Origin: Hesseltinella vesiculosa
Taxonomy: Eukaryota > Mucoromycota > Mucoromycetes > Mucorales > Cunninghamellaceae
Assembly: GCA_002104935.1 (NCBI GenBank)
Contig: MCGT01000051.1
Coordinates: 62,001-126,000 of the forward strand
Direction of reading: 5' to 3'
DNA length: 64,000 nucleotides
How positions within the stretch are numbered: position 1 is the stretch's first letter; the number at the start of each line of letters is the position of its first letter. The position numbers were made by a program, and so were the translations under genes. The notes under the pieces were generated by a model. It did not search any database, was not told the origin of the DNA, and saw only the letters and a program-made list of their open reading frames with translations. Of this stretch, positions 11,762 through 23,285 are shown piece by piece.

Positions 11762-13975
11762 TTAAGCCGAGGACCCTTTGACCTTGATGCCTTTTCGCTT
11801 TTTGAGTAACTTGACCTTGGATTCTATTTAAAAAAAAAAAGTGTGAATTCATTGTACTCCGATTGTCATGATCGATACAAAAGAGAAGCCCGAAGAAGCT
11901 AAAATCTCCCCCCCCCCCATTTTTCCTTGGCTTCCTTACCTTGAATCAATGCCGCATCTTCATCGTCGTTAAAGGTTGTTTGGTCTTCTTCTTGGTCTTC
12001 TTGTTCCATGTCCACGTCGTCCGAGGCAGCTTCAGGCTTGTCCTTGGCTTCATCCCATTTGTTGCTAAGCTTCTTGAACTTGGCAACAAAGAACCCATCC
12101 ATGTTGTGAACATGAGGATAGAATCTTCTTGTCAATTTTACTGAAGGGTGGAAAGATTTTCCACGGTATCTGTCAAAAAGTCAGGTTAGTTTTTTTTAGT
12201 CAATGGTCCATGTGGGTGAGTTTCTTTTTGGTCCCTGGAATTTATTTTTCCAGGACCTTTTTTTTCAAGGGAGCCAACTAAACTTACGAAGGGAAGCCTT
12301 CACGACCAAAGTCCAAGGTGGTGGAAACAAGTTTGACATTGGGGCGTTTCTTCAGGGCATAATCCACAACAGCTTCATTTTCATCGACAGTGACTGAACA
12401 GGTCGAGTAGACAATGTACCCGCCGGTCTTGGACTTGGCATCGACAGAGTCAATAGCACAGAGCAACAATTCCTTTTGCAACCGAGGGATATCAATAAAG
12501 TCCTTGTCGGTCTTGTTCACCTTGACCGAAGGATCTTTGGAAATAACGCCGGTGCCGGAACAAGGGGCATCCAACAGCACGCGGTCAAAGCCACCAATGA
12601 CCTTTGGGAATTCACGACCGTCGTAATTGCACACCACGGCATTTTTGACGCCCATACGATGAATGTTGGCTGTTAGACTCTTCAAACGGTCCTTGTTGGC
12701 ATCATTGGCAAAGACTGTGCCGGTGTTCTTTTGCAAAGCAGCAATGTAGGTGGTTTTACCGCCAGGAGCTGAGGCCATATCCAGCACCCGCTCGTTGGGT
12801 TGCGGAGCCAAGGCCATGACAGGCAAAAAGGAGGAAGCAGCCTGCAGCATGTAATGGCCGGCCAAATATTCAGGAGTGGCACCTAGAGGTGAAACAAGAG
12901 AAGGAAGGGTAAGCGTGTGTTCGAGTTTCGGTTTGTCAGCGCTTACCAATGGGCACAGAAGAATCAAAGACTTGCAAGCCGACCTTGGTCCATTTGCCAA
13001 GGGGGTCGAGGTTCACACCACGGTTGATCAGGGCTTGGGCGAGATCACGACGGCGGGTTCGCAGGGTGTTGGCTCGGATGGTGACGGGGCGAGGCACTTC
13101 GTTGGCTTCGAAGAATTCGATGGATTCAGCCACAGGGAACAGGTTGAACAGCTTTTCGGCCAAAAAGGCAGAGTAGCCGTAGTAGTGGCAGATATCCTTG
13201 AGCAGGCGATCGACATAGTCCTGGCGTGACCGGTCGGGCTGGCGCAAGTTTTTAAAGTCGTTGAGCACATTGACGATTTCCTTGATGCGGTGGTTGACTT
13301 TGGTGATGTCGCCCAAGAGTTCGTCTTCGTTGGCTTCTTCGTCAGGCAATTCAAATCGTTCGCCATCTTCGCCAGCAATGTTGGTTTGCAGAGCAGCATC
13401 CTTCAATTCGGCTTCGGCCAAAGCTTCTTGCTTGGCTCGACGGGCTTCAATCTTGCGAGCCTTTTTTTCATCCAAAGGTCCAGCCGACATCTGGGAGAAA
13501 CGAACGGTGAGTATCAAGCAGGGTGAGCGTTGTGAAGAAGTCAATGAAAAAAAAAAAGGAGGAGGGGGGGACTTACATTGTCATTGTCGCTGTCGTCAAC
13601 ATCGTCACTGTCATCTTCCTCTAGATCCTCATCTTCTTCTTCCTCGCCACTGGATCCAAGGAAATCGTCGGTAGCCTTGGGGAACAAGTCTTGATCCGAG
13701 TCGGCATCCATGTCGAATTCATCGTCTTGAGGCTCATCATCGCTGGCCATGGCGACATTGTCCCAAGAATCTTCATTGTCAAGCGATACAAGTTGAGGAG
13801 CAGGTTCATCGTCAGATTCAGGTGCTTCTACACGAGGTCGTTTCTGTTGTTTTTTCTCGGCTTGCGCAGCAGCAGCTCGTTGGCGTTTGGCTTGACGACT
13901 ACGTTTGCTGGGATCGACAGGTTCTTGAAACAGAGGTTTGGGATCAGATTGTTTGTTCTTTTGGCGACGACCCAT
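11762..13975 (-). CDS. NOP2: 25S rRNA (cytosine-C5)-methyltransferase Nop2
   Basis: Nucleolar enzyme that makes m5C in large-subunit rRNA and is needed for 60S assembly. Five exons (13975-13577, 13490-12947, 12882-12288, 12169-11940, 11823-11762) give 609 residues. An N-terminal basic and acidic region (about 1-150) is followed by the NOL1/NOP2/Sun fold. Visible motifs are [14 protein letters not shown], the AdoMet loop [15 protein letters not shown], motif [11 protein letters not shown] and motif [13 protein letters not shown], so both conserved cysteines of the RNA:m5C class are present. [19 protein letters not shown] and [13 protein letters not shown] are typical Nop2 C-terminal blocks. 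The last exon is a short Lys-rich tail. Confidence 0.95.
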
Positions 13976-14297
13976 GGTTGAATGAAGAAGATCAAGAAAA
14001 AAAAAAGAGTTGTAAAAAAAAAAAAAAAAAAAAATCGGCGCCCTTTTTGAAAAGAAAATGGGTGGGCACAGCCTGAGTCGCAAGCCACAGTCCTTTGCAC
14101 AGCAGACCCATTTTTTTTTTTTTTTTGAATATGGTCAACTTTATTCAAATTCAAAAGTTATTTACAAACACGATGGATAAAGAAGAATAAACAAAAGTAG
14201 AGTGGGGGAAGAAAAAAAATTCCAAGCGAACCAGAGGGAAGAGCAATAAATAAAAAAGACGAGATCCAAAGCAAAGAAGAGGGAGAGGGGAGAGGGA
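13976..14297. other. Intergenic, no gene seen
   Basis: Between the Nop2 start and the Def1-like stop. Contains a 20-base A run at about 14014-14034 and a T run at 14111-14126. No ORF worth calling. Confidence 0.6.
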
Positions 14298-16541
14298 TTA
14301 CTGGTTCCAGTAGGGTTGCTGAGGATATTGTTGTTGTTGGTAAGAGAATTGTTGTTGTGACAAGTAGTTGGGTTGTTGAGGTTGGGAAACGGCGGAGCGG
14401 GAGGCGTCATTCTTATCCTGAGGTTGTTGTTGGGATTGCGAGCCCAAGAAACCACTATGCAATTGCTGACCGGCAGTGTAAGGGGATTTTTGATAGTCTT
14501 GCAGACCAAATTGTTGTTGCAGATCGTCATAGCCCGAGGATTGGTTGTACAGTTGCGAGTGCAGAGCATAGGGGGAAGCGTTGTTGGCGGAGGCGCCGTT
14601 GTAAGGGGATTGGGTGTTGGCGGAGGAAGGTTTGATGGAAGAAGGAGCTTGGGAGGAAGATTGTTGGCCGGGTTGTTGTTGGTGGTGGGGTTGGTGAGGA
14701 GGTTGGCCAGGTTGTTGGTACATGTTGGGGTACATGGACTTGTTCATCATGGGTTGGCCGTACATGGATTGTTGGTAAGCATTGTAGTGGTTGATGTAGT
14801 AGTAAGGGTAGTAAGGCATGCCAGGGTACATTTGACCGTGCAGACCTTGGGATTGGCCGGGAGCAGATTGGCCTTGACCCATGCCGTCTTGACCAAACTT
14901 ATCACGGGAAGGATAGGCGGAAGCATTGGAGACAGCAGGGGAGTGGTTGCCAAAGGCGGAGGGGTCGTAGTAACCCATGGCGGCGGCGGCAGCAGCACGT
15001 TGAGCGTCGGCGCCGTAGACGCCATAATCGGGGGCATTGCCCATGGGGTTCATGCCAAAGCCAGACATGCCGGTGGGGTGTTGGTAAGAGTTGTAAGCGG
15101 AGGTCAGATGGTCCATACCGAAAGGTTGTTGCTGTTGCTGAGGAGGTTGGGGCATTTGGGTTTGGGTTTGTTGGTAGGTGGATTCGGAGGCGGTGGGTGG
15201 TTGTTGTTGTTTCAAATAGGTTTGGTGGGCTTGTTCGACGGGTTCCTTGGCAGCATTGGTTTCAACCTTGGTATCAGTAAGACTAGGTCGTAAAAAAAAG
15301 GAGAGGGTGAGCGTGGGAGATTTTTGGTGGGTCATCCCTTTACGTTTCTTGGATAGGTTCAACGGGTTCAACGGGTTCAACGGGTTCGGGGACGGTTTCT
15401 TCTTTGGTGGGTTCCTCTTCCAAATTCAAAGAACCAAACTTGACATCGACGGAGGCGACATCAGTAACATTAGGGATGACAACGGGATCTTCTTGTTTCA
15501 AACGGCGGCTGGCTTTCTTTTCTTCATCTACGACAGGTTCCAAGGCATCCAAGGAGACGGCTCCCCAGGCATTGGTTGAGGGCTCGACAGGAGCAGTCCA
15601 TTCATCCTTTGGTTCTTCTGGTGCATTCCAGACATCATTGGCCGTACTAGGTTCTTCTTCAATAGGGATGTCAGCTTCTGGTTTGGCCGAGGCTCTAAAA
15701 ACGGGGGCGGACGGGGGAAGAGTTAAAAAAAGGAATGCCATTTTTCTCCTAAATTACTTGAGTAAACTGGCCCATGACTTGGGTTTATCGGAGCCGTCAT
15801 CCAGTAAGGCAGAAGAGGTGGTGGTTTCGGTAATGGTTTGTTCTTGGGCCGAGGTAGACCAAGAAGGAGATTGATTATCCCAAGTGTCGGTAGAGGTGGA
15901 CCACTCAGGTTCATTGGCGGGTTTGGTGGAAGCAATGGAAGCCCAGGAGCCACCGGATTCAGCAGCTGAAGAGATCTTATTCGAGGAATAACCCCAGGAG
16001 GTCGAAGGAGGATGGCTGGAAGAGCTTGATTTGGCAGGTGCTTTTTTGGAATAGGTGTTGGCGGTGGAAGTAGGACGAGGGGCTAATAGAAAAAAAAATT
16101 AGCATGCATCTTTTTTATCCTCCTGGTCTTTCCTTACCTCTTGATGGTTTGCTTGGTCTGGGGGCTGGTGTACGTTCGGATTTTTGGTATGAGGGAGCAC
16201 TGGTGGAAGAGGAAGAAGTGGCAGCCGCTGCTGCTACAGCTGCAGCCTTTGCTTTTTGTGACGCTTCTTTTTTTGATTTCTTCGTTTTCACTTCGCCCCA
16301 TTGATTGGCATGACCTAATAAAAGCCAAGTCAGATAAAAAAACAATGGCATTTCTTTTACCTTCACTAATGCGATCGACAGCCACTTCCAATACACCATC
16401 GGCTTCTTCCAGTACAAACAAAAGATCATCGTCTGTCCAATCTGCAAATAATTCTTTCAGTGTTGACAGTTTGTTTGCATGCTTGGATTTAAGTTTCTTC
16501 AGATCGTTCTGGTCTGTTGTTCGTGTTGCGTATGATGTCAT
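14298..16541 (-). CDS. Def1-like protein (RNA polymerase II degradation factor)
   Basis: Def1 helps to ubiquitinate and remove stalled RNA polymerase II; it carries an N-terminal CUE domain and a long Gln-rich tail. Five exons (16541-16361, 16314-16138, 16082-15758, 15694-15344, 15282-14298) give 672 residues. Residues about 20-58 look like a CUE fold: KLSTLKELFADWTDDDLLFV followed by LEEADGVLEVAVDRISEG. The middle is Ser/Trp/Pro rich with SWASLLK-like repeats. The C-terminal 300 residues are Gln/Asn/Tyr rich with poly-Gln and a Met/Tyr-rich patch, ending QQYPQQPYWNQ. The assignment rests on architecture; another CUE-domain Gln-rich protein is possible. Confidence 0.75.
15357..15391 (-). repeat. 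GTTGAACCC in-frame repeat
   Basis: Three near-identical nine-base units encode consecutive Val-Glu-Pro triplets in exon 4 of the Def1-like gene. Confidence 0.75.
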
Positions 16542-16933
16542 GTTTTAATAAGTTGTGAATCTAGTATGAAGGAAAAAAAAAAGTGAGAGGGAAAAAAAAA
16601 AAGTAAACAAAGAAAGAAAAAAAAAGTTTTTTTATACATCTCCTTTTTTTTCGCTGTTGAGCCATCGTTTACCTGTTTTGTCAATAAAGGAATCTTCACA
16701 GATGTATGAAAGATAATAAAAAGAGAAAAGAATAGCCAATATTGATGAGAAAAACAAAAGCACTTTTTCGAAGTTAAAAAGGAAAAAAATTTGCTTTGAA
16801 CAAACCACAACCACACAACATGATGCCAACTGCTGATTGCCTTTTTTAGACCAGACAAGTGACGTTCTCTGTCATTGAGAAACTTTTCAGTTTTGACTCC
16901 GCTCAACCCTGTTTCTTTTTTTTCATATTCGCC
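16542..16933. other. Divergent intergenic region
   Basis: Shared 5' flank of the Def1-like gene (-) and the glycolipid transfer protein gene (+). AT rich with A runs at 16571-16582 and 16592-16602. No ORF supported. Confidence 0.6.
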
Positions 16934-17746
16934 ATGGTGACTTACACAGATCTCATCACTCGTTCTTATCAAGATGTCCAGCTGTCACCAGGCATCTTGA
17001 CTGACCAGTTTTTAGAAGCAACCGATGGATTGGTCGCCATGTTTGGTAAATCTGCCCAGCTCAAAAATAGAAAGAGCGCTGAAGTTTCTTCCTAATGACG
17101 TAGATTTATTTCAAGCACCTGCCTTCTCGGTGGTTCAAAATGACATACGTGGCAACGTCCAGGTAATCCACTTTGTTCAGGATGGCTTCATGACATTAAT
17201 GACGTTGCCATGTAGAAAATCCGTGCTCGTTACGTCCTGAACACATCTGCCCAGCACACACTCGAGGCACTCTTGGCGCTAGAGCTTTTGGAGCCGGCAA
17301 AACCTAAAGCAACCGAGGCACTTTTATGGTTGGCAAGGTAAACAGCTTACTGCGCTTCATTGTTGGCTGATTTTTTTTTTCTCAAGAGGGCTGGACTTTA
17401 CTGCGCAAGGCTTGGACCACAGTTTACTTCATCCTCAGCAAGAATTGGCAACGTCTTTCCAACTGGCCTACGATAGTTCGTTACGACCCCATCATTCCTT
17501 TTTGGTTCGACCTGTCTTTCAGGTACTGTCAAATCAGAAGGGCCAGTCGTCTTGCTGATCCTTAATATTTCTTCCCAGCTGGCCATGAAGTCCTTGCCTT
17601 ATCGCCAAACGTTTTACGAATCCATTGGCGTTCAGACTAAAGAACAAGTGCAAGAAATGCAGACTTGGATCCATGCATTGAAGCTAGTTGTGGCTAAAAT
17701 TCAAACACACTTAAAAGACCATCCTGAATATACCAACCGACTATAG
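16934..17746 (+). CDS. Glycolipid transfer protein (GLTP)
   Basis: Cytosolic protein that moves glycosphingolipids between membranes. Five exons (16934-17045, 17104-17162, 17216-17337, 17387-17522, 17579-17746) close in frame to 198 residues, the usual GLTP length of about 200. Headgroup-binding residues are present: the Asp, Asn and Lys of VQNDIRGNVQKIR, the Trp of EALLWLARGLDF and a His in the RPHHSFLVRPVF helix. LSPGILTDQFLEAT and the C-terminal helix KIQTHLKDHPEY fit the family. The exon 4 acceptor must be AAG (17384-17386), because the next AG breaks the frame. Confidence 0.94.
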
Positions 17747-17826
17747 ATCTCCATTCCTACCTACACCATTAAATTCACTTGATTAATTTTTTCTGGTTCT
17801 TTTCCTACTCTTCTTCTTCCTTGATC

Positions 17827-19634
17827 ATGACTCAATTGATAACACCCCTCCTCTTCTTCTTGATCACCGTGGCCCAGGCTCTTCATAGTCCAGGCTACCG
17901 ATTTGGATTGGAAAAGTAAGAATTGAAAAAAAAAAAAAAGATGCGTGAGGGCAATCAGACAGAAAAAATATCCGACGCCCGTCTCCTCCTCTGCATAGCC
18001 GCCAGCGTGACACTGTAAAAGTGGATTCAAAATATGGGCCATTTTATTTCAATCAACGAGTGGATCATAGCAGCGACAACGCTACTACATTCCCGCAACG
18101 GATCTGGGCCAACGCGGACTGGTACAAGCCAAACGGCCCTGTCATTTGTAAGTAGCAGACCTGCGCCTGGCTTCAAGGAGATTGAAATCCATTGTTCTGA
18201 TCTATTTTTTTTTAAGTTTACAATGCTGGCGAGGTTGACGCTGATCAAACTGGCCGCTCAAACTACGTGGTCAATTCATCCATGGCGCTCCTTGCACGTG
18301 AACTGAATGGCGTGGTCATCGTGTTGGAACACCGGTTCTATGGCCAGTCCATGCCTGCGCCTGACTTTAGCACCGAGAACTTGAAGACCCTGACCATCCA
18401 GAACAGTATGGAAGACATGGTCAATGTGATCAAGACTTTCCAGGTACGGCATGGGAGGAAGACGAAAGAAGGAGAGGAAAGCTGGCTCACTCTCACGGTA
18501 GATCCCTACTCTTGGCCGGACCTTGCCCCCTCCTGAGACTCGATGGATCGTGTACGGAGGTTCCTACAGCGGCAACCTGGCAGCTTGGCTGCACCAGGCC
18601 CATCCTGATTTGGTCTATGCGACGGTCGTCTCCTCTGCGCCTGTGCAGCTGAGAATGGATTTTTATGAATATTACGACCCCATCATCCGCTACGGGCCAA
18701 CGTATTGCATTGACGCCTTGGAAAATGTCATTAGGTATGTCGACCAATTCATGTTTTCCAACAACCCTACTGCCATTGCCCAACTCAAGTCATACTTTGG
18801 CTTTGACACTACGATCGAAGATGATGATTTTGTCAGCCGCAAGTCAAACACAATCCTACTTTTTTTTTTTTTTTTTTTACCTCACTCTGACCCGCATCTC
18901 TCTCTCTCTCTTTTTTTTTTAATAGAGCTGACCGGTCCCTACGGTTTATGGCAACAGATGTCACCAACCTCTGATCCATTTGGGGATTTCTGCACCATTT
19001 TTAATGGCACAAGTTCCACTGCAGATCAGGTCCCCGCCTTTGCCGGCTATATTAGAAACCTGAACAGCCCATGCAGGGGTTACAATGATTATTGCTACAG
19101 CACTCATCATCCAAACAACTACATGTTCACCAATACTCAAAACAGTTACCGCGCCTGGATGTATCAAGTGTGCACAGACGTAAAGATAGGGAAGTTTGGA
19201 AGCAACCGTGGCCACTCAACTCCGCCCGTTTCCTTTTTTAGTTTGGTTACTGGCAATCGGGGAACGTGCCTGCTGGGCAGCCCACGATTGTCTCTCGAAA
19301 GTTGCAGATCGAGTTGAACATGCGCCAATGTGAGTATTACTTTGGATTGAAAGATCTTCCTGCGGTGGATGCCAACAATGAAAAATATGGCGGATGGAAC
19401 ATCAAGCTGAACCGTACCATTTGGGTCGACGGTGAATGGGATCCTTGGCGCACGCTTAGCGTCAACAGCGCCCAGGCACCTGAGCACAACACCACCGGTC
19501 TCGAAGTGCTCTACCACATCCTACCCAAGAGTGTGCATCATTGGGATTTCTTCACAGGCCCCTCTGTCGATGCAGACATCAAGCAATTCCAAGACACCAT
19601 GGTCCAGCTCATGAAAAAATGGGTTAGCGAATGA
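17827..19634 (+). CDS. Secreted serine peptidase, family S28 (Pro-X carboxypeptidase-like)
   Basis: S28 enzymes cleave at prolines near peptide termini and act in lysosome/vacuole or outside the cell. Exons 17827-17915, 17999-18147, 18217-18443, 18502-18831, 18928-19179 and 19242-19634 give 479 residues. A signal peptide covers about residues 1-18 (LLFFLITVAQA). Family blocks are FYFNQRVDH, the GEVDAD segment, VVLEHRFYGQS-like sequence (IVLEHRFYG), the nucleophile GGSYSGNLAAW, Asp in WVDGEWDPWRT and His in KSVHHWDFF. Several N-glycosylation sites are visible. The 18832-18927 intron is full of T and TC runs; its acceptor (TAGAG) was chosen to hold frame. The exon 3 acceptor is AAG. Confidence 0.93.
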
Positions 19635-20220
19635 GTCGGTCGTATAGCCTTAATTTAATAAAATAGGAGCCATGACTGGTCTCCCGTAGAACCACTTTGA
19701 TATTAGGCCAGGTGCAGAGCAGCAAGGGTTAATCTCCGGTTCGCTGTCTGGTATTTGCCAGTAAATCTAGCTCTGTAGCGACTTGCCTCTCTCTGATCTT
19801 TGATTCTCATACACTGTACAAAACGTCCTTTCTCATCGTAAAAAAACCAGCAAAGTCGGCATTGGCTCGGCGGAGTTCGCATTTGGCTGGGAAGAGCAGC
19901 CTTCACTGATTTTGTGATGAGAAAAAAACCATCCTGTTAAGCACAGGCGAGCACGAATGCCAGGTTCAGACGTGACCTCGCGGCTAGCAGTACTCCTCTG
20001 AGCCAATGATTGGCTACTGAATCGATCCTTTAAGAGAGCTGATTCATATATGATTTATTGGAGGGTGGGGGGAGGGGAAAAGAAGAGATGAGGAATATCC
20101 CAAGTCGTTTTTGATGCAAAAAAAAAAAAGACCAGCAAAAATTTACTTGAGAGGGACGAAACTAAGAGGAAGAAGTGAAATAAGCATCAAGGCGATTCTT
20201 TTTTTTTTTTTTTCAAAGAC
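19635..20220. other. Convergent intergenic region, no gene seen
   Basis: Lies between the 3' ends of the S28 peptidase (+) and uS19 (-) genes. One short minus ORF (19906-19703) has no recognisable feature. Confidence 0.55.
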
Positions 20221-20846
20221 TTACCGGGAAGAGTGGGTGGCACCAATACCGGGACGACCGTGACGGACGGGCTTGTAAGAGATGGAGAATTCACCCAAGT
20301 AATAACCAACCATTTCAGGCTTGATTTCGACTTGGTTGAAGGTCTTACCGTTGTAGACACCGACGACGGAACCGATCATTTCGGGGACGATGATCATGTT
20401 ACGCAAGTGGGTCTTGACAACAGAGGGCTTTTCGCCAGAGGGAGCATCAGTCTTGGCCTTGCGAAGCTTCTTGATCAAACCCATGGGCTTGCGCTTCAAA
20501 CCACGTTGGAAGCGTCTGCGGGCACGGCAGTGAACCAATTCCATGAATTGTTCAGAGGACAAGTCCAAGAGTTGGTCGAGGTCGACACCACGGTAGCTGA
20601 ACTTGCGGAAAGTACGCTTGCGAGCGGATTGTTGTTGATCAGCCTAGACAAAGAAAAAAAAAGGAACGAGATGGGTAAGTCGTCGATGAATGGAGCATGT
20701 CGTTTTTGGTCGGATCCATCCGTTTCTTTTTTATCCATCCATTCATGTTGCTTCATGGATCCATCCATCCATGATCCTTCCGTCGGTCATCCTGCTGTTA
20801 TCTATATCCTCTCATCATCCAAACGGGTGTCAAGTTTACTCACCAT
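20221..20846 (-). CDS. 40S ribosomal protein uS19 (S15)
   Basis: Small-subunit protein of the ribosomal head near the A and P sites. Exon 1 is the start codon alone (20846-20844); a 200-base intron follows, and exon 2 (20643-20221) gives [20 protein letters not shown], 141 residues in all, as in yeast Rps15 (142). Conserved blocks are [73 protein letters not shown] and the C-terminus [12 protein letters not shown]. The splice donor GTGAGT begins directly after ATG. Intron 1 contains GGAT repeats on the coding strand. Confidence 0.96.
20712..20782 (-). repeat. GGAT repeats in uS19 intron 1
   Basis: On the coding (minus) strand the intron holds several GGATGGAT blocks, including one around 20757-20774 and one near 20733-20742. 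Orientation is the same as in the eL20 intron. Confidence 0.8.
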
Positions 20847-21016
20847 GATAAACTAAAAAAGTAAAGGAAAGAAGAAAAAAAATAAAAAAAGCGCCAGTGC
20901 AAGCCAAGAAAAAAAAATGGCGGTGGTGCCTGCCAGGCGGAATTGAAAATCCGCTGCCTTTTTTTCTTTCTTTTTTATAGCAGGTGGCCATTCTTTTCTC
21001 TAAACAATCATTCGCC

Positions 21017-21423
21017 ATGGGAAAAAATGTCGAGACTGCCATGGTCAATCCGTTTTATAACGACAATCAAGTCCATGCATTAACTCGGAGCGAAGAAGAA
21101 GCATGTTTCAAGGAACTCAAGGAAAAGGCGCTTAAGAAATGCGACGATTATGTCAAAGGTAGGCAACGGGACGTCCTTGCTTGGCCTGACCTCTTCTTCA
21201 GAATTCGTTAGCTGCAGCAAAGAACATAATGTCACTGTCATGTGGACCTGCCGATCAAAACTCAAGACCATGAACACATGTTTGAATGAGTGGTGAGTCC
21301 AAACGTGACCAGGAGACCGACGGAGCACTGACCCTCGTCTTTGGTAGGACCTCGCGAGAGCAATTAGACAAGCTCAAACTGGACAAATTGAGGGCAAAGC
21401 GTGCTGCCATATCTAATGCATAG
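21017..21423 (+). CDS. CMC1: CMC1-type cytochrome c oxidase assembly protein
   Basis: Small twin CX9C protein of the mitochondrial intermembrane space that acts in Cox1/copper steps of complex IV assembly. Three exons (21017-21158, 21202-21292, 21348-21423) close in frame to 102 residues, near the family length of 106-111. The first pair is CDDYVKEFVSC and the second CRSKLKTMNTC, each with nine residues between cysteines, separated by SKEHNVTVMWT. The C-terminal helix is LDKLKLDKLRAKRAA. It diverges from uS19, with 170 bp between start codons. Confidence 0.93.
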
Positions 21424-22288
21424 AACCATTTATATCATAGTTTGTGGAAAGCATAAAAAAAGCTGTCATGAGTGTGAAACATGAGTGCCAAATCGAACAG
21501 AGTGTATGGAGCCGGTTCTCACCTGCAAAGGGCGCCTGATTTAAGCAGATGATAAAATAATCACCACGTAACCAAGATCCATTGGTAGTGTATAGACCTA
21601 AAAAAAAAGCTGTCCATGAAAACATGAGCTCACGTAAAACAATGGGAGGTCGGACGCTGTTGCCGAGGACCAGCAGGAGCTGGCCGTGCAAGACGAGAAG
21701 GCAGGTTCCAACGTTGAGCTAGCAGTCCAATCCATGTTATTGGATGCACAGCCATCCCCATCCCAAAATATGCAGCAACTTTTTTTATCCAATCATGCCA
21801 CCTTGGTCAATTGCAGCAACGCGGTCACCGCTGGCCCTCCCAGAAATGGAGTGTCTAGATAGAAGAAGAATACATAGTTTAACTGTCTTCTTGAAAAAGA
21901 AAAGCCTCGCTTCACTTGGAAGATACTCATCCGTGTGCAGGGCCAGAGTGAGTGGACGAGACTGGCGTTCCAATAGGTGTAAAAGGTCGATGTCCGTGCG
22001 TCCAGCTTGCATGTCCTCGGATTCTGGTACCGCCACAACCAATCGTTGCCTCATCAAACGCCACAAAGGCAGGACCTTGCTCTTGAGGTAGGGAACCATG
22101 GTGCTGTCGTCGTACGATCTTCAGAGGACTGGAAAGGGAAGAAAAAAAGTGAGCACTAAAAAAACCAGAGGTTGCCCAGTGGATCTGGAAAAACGATGTC
22201 ATTGGCTCGCTCGTCTTCGGCTCTTCCCTTTTCACGGTATTTTTCCTCGTTTCATTTTTTTTTTTTTTCGTTTCATTCATTGGGCGCT
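21424..22288. other. Gap with ambiguous coding signal on both strands
   Basis: A minus-strand model from ATG at 22099 would read MVPYLKSKVLPLWRLMRQ, then an acidic helix ending in ALHTDE, a GTATCT...TCTAG intron, and a 22-residue tail ending near 21804 (about 80 residues). A plus-strand ORF at about 21660-21861 also has coding-like composition (VAEDQQELAVQDEKAG). Neither shows a known domain, so no gene is called with confidence. Confidence 0.35.
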
Positions 22289-23162
22289 ATGCATTCGGTG
22301 GTCAACGCCATTACTGACCCACAGACGTATGGCACTGTATTGGCCATATACAAGTATGTACCTGTGTTCTTCTTGGTGGCTCTGCTAGTGGTCGATGCCC
22401 CCTATGGTAAGACATGCGCTTGTCAAAAACAGCAGCGGCAGACGAAGATTCATTTTCTACGTAGGACGCTTTGGAGCGAGCTTTGGTTTCGAGTTTGGAT
22501 TTAGCAAAAACACAGCAAAGGTTGCATGGGTGACGATGGAAATGGCATCGCCGCTGGTGTTGTTTGGCACCATCTTTTTGGTCCGATCGTCCTCTCCAGT
22601 CGAGTTGGCATGGAGCAGCGGACAATGGCTGTGCGTGACGCTCTGGGCGGGCCATTACTTCAATCGAACAGTGATTCATCCTTTACTGTGCAGCTCCATG
22701 TCGGCCATGCATATCTTTACCTGGCTGGTTGGCCTCGTCTTCAACACCATCAACGGCTACTGCAATGGCTATTGGCTAGCCAGCCACCCGTTCTCCGTCG
22801 ACCAACCTCGCGTGCAACTCGGGCTGTTGCTCTGGAGCTTGGGCTGTGCCTCGAACATCTATCACGACCACTTGCTGTTTGCCCTCCGCAGCTACAAGGG
22901 CAAAAAGCGCCAAACTGGCCGCCGCTACATGATCCCGGTGGGCGGCCTGTTCACTTGGCTGTCGGCTCCCAATTACATTTCAGAAGTGGTGGAATGGGTA
23001 GGATTCTACTTGATTTGTGGCAGCCAGCCGGCCCTGCTGTTTGCTCTCAGCACCATGGGCAATCTCTTGCCTCGAGCCTATCGCACTCACCAGTGGTATG
23101 GACGACAATTCCGTACCTATCACACCTACCATCGCAAAGCACTCATTCCCTTTGTGTTTTAA
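22289..23162 (+). CDS. Steroid 5-alpha-reductase family membrane enzyme
   Basis: The family reduces enone or polyprenol-type double bonds with NADPH in the ER membrane. Two exons (22289-22406, 22465-23162) give 271 residues, the usual size (255-270). The protein is hydrophobic with about six segments. Family signs are APYGRFGASFG near residue 40, NYISEVVEWVGF, and the C-terminal HQWYGRQFRTYHTYHRKALIPFVF-type ending (split here as HQWYGRQF and RKALIPFVF). The substrate is not readable; SRD5A1-like, polyprenol reductase and TECR-like roles are alternatives, with SRD5A1/2 the closest look. Confidence 0.88.
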
Positions 23163-23285
23163 CGGGTGCCACCTAACTTTTTTTTTCAGCGTTGCATTTT
23201 TCAGTTTTTTTTTTAAAATTTTATTGCGATCTAATGGCCTAATACAAGTAGGATATTATTACAAGCTGTGCTGGGGAGAGGGTGG

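Noticed and set aside
14373..15293. 306-codon plus-strand ORF opposite the Def1-like gene
   Set aside because: It is a Val/Gly/Leu-rich shadow of the Gln/Pro-rich reading frame on the minus strand.
20644..20843. Possible C/D box snoRNA in the uS19 intron
   Set aside because: A box C-like ATGATGA is present near the intron start, but no CTGA box D pairs with it.
21598..21861. Plus-strand coding-like stretch downstream of CMC1
   Set aside because: No start codon, splice acceptor or domain could be tied to it, and the opposite strand is equally plausible.
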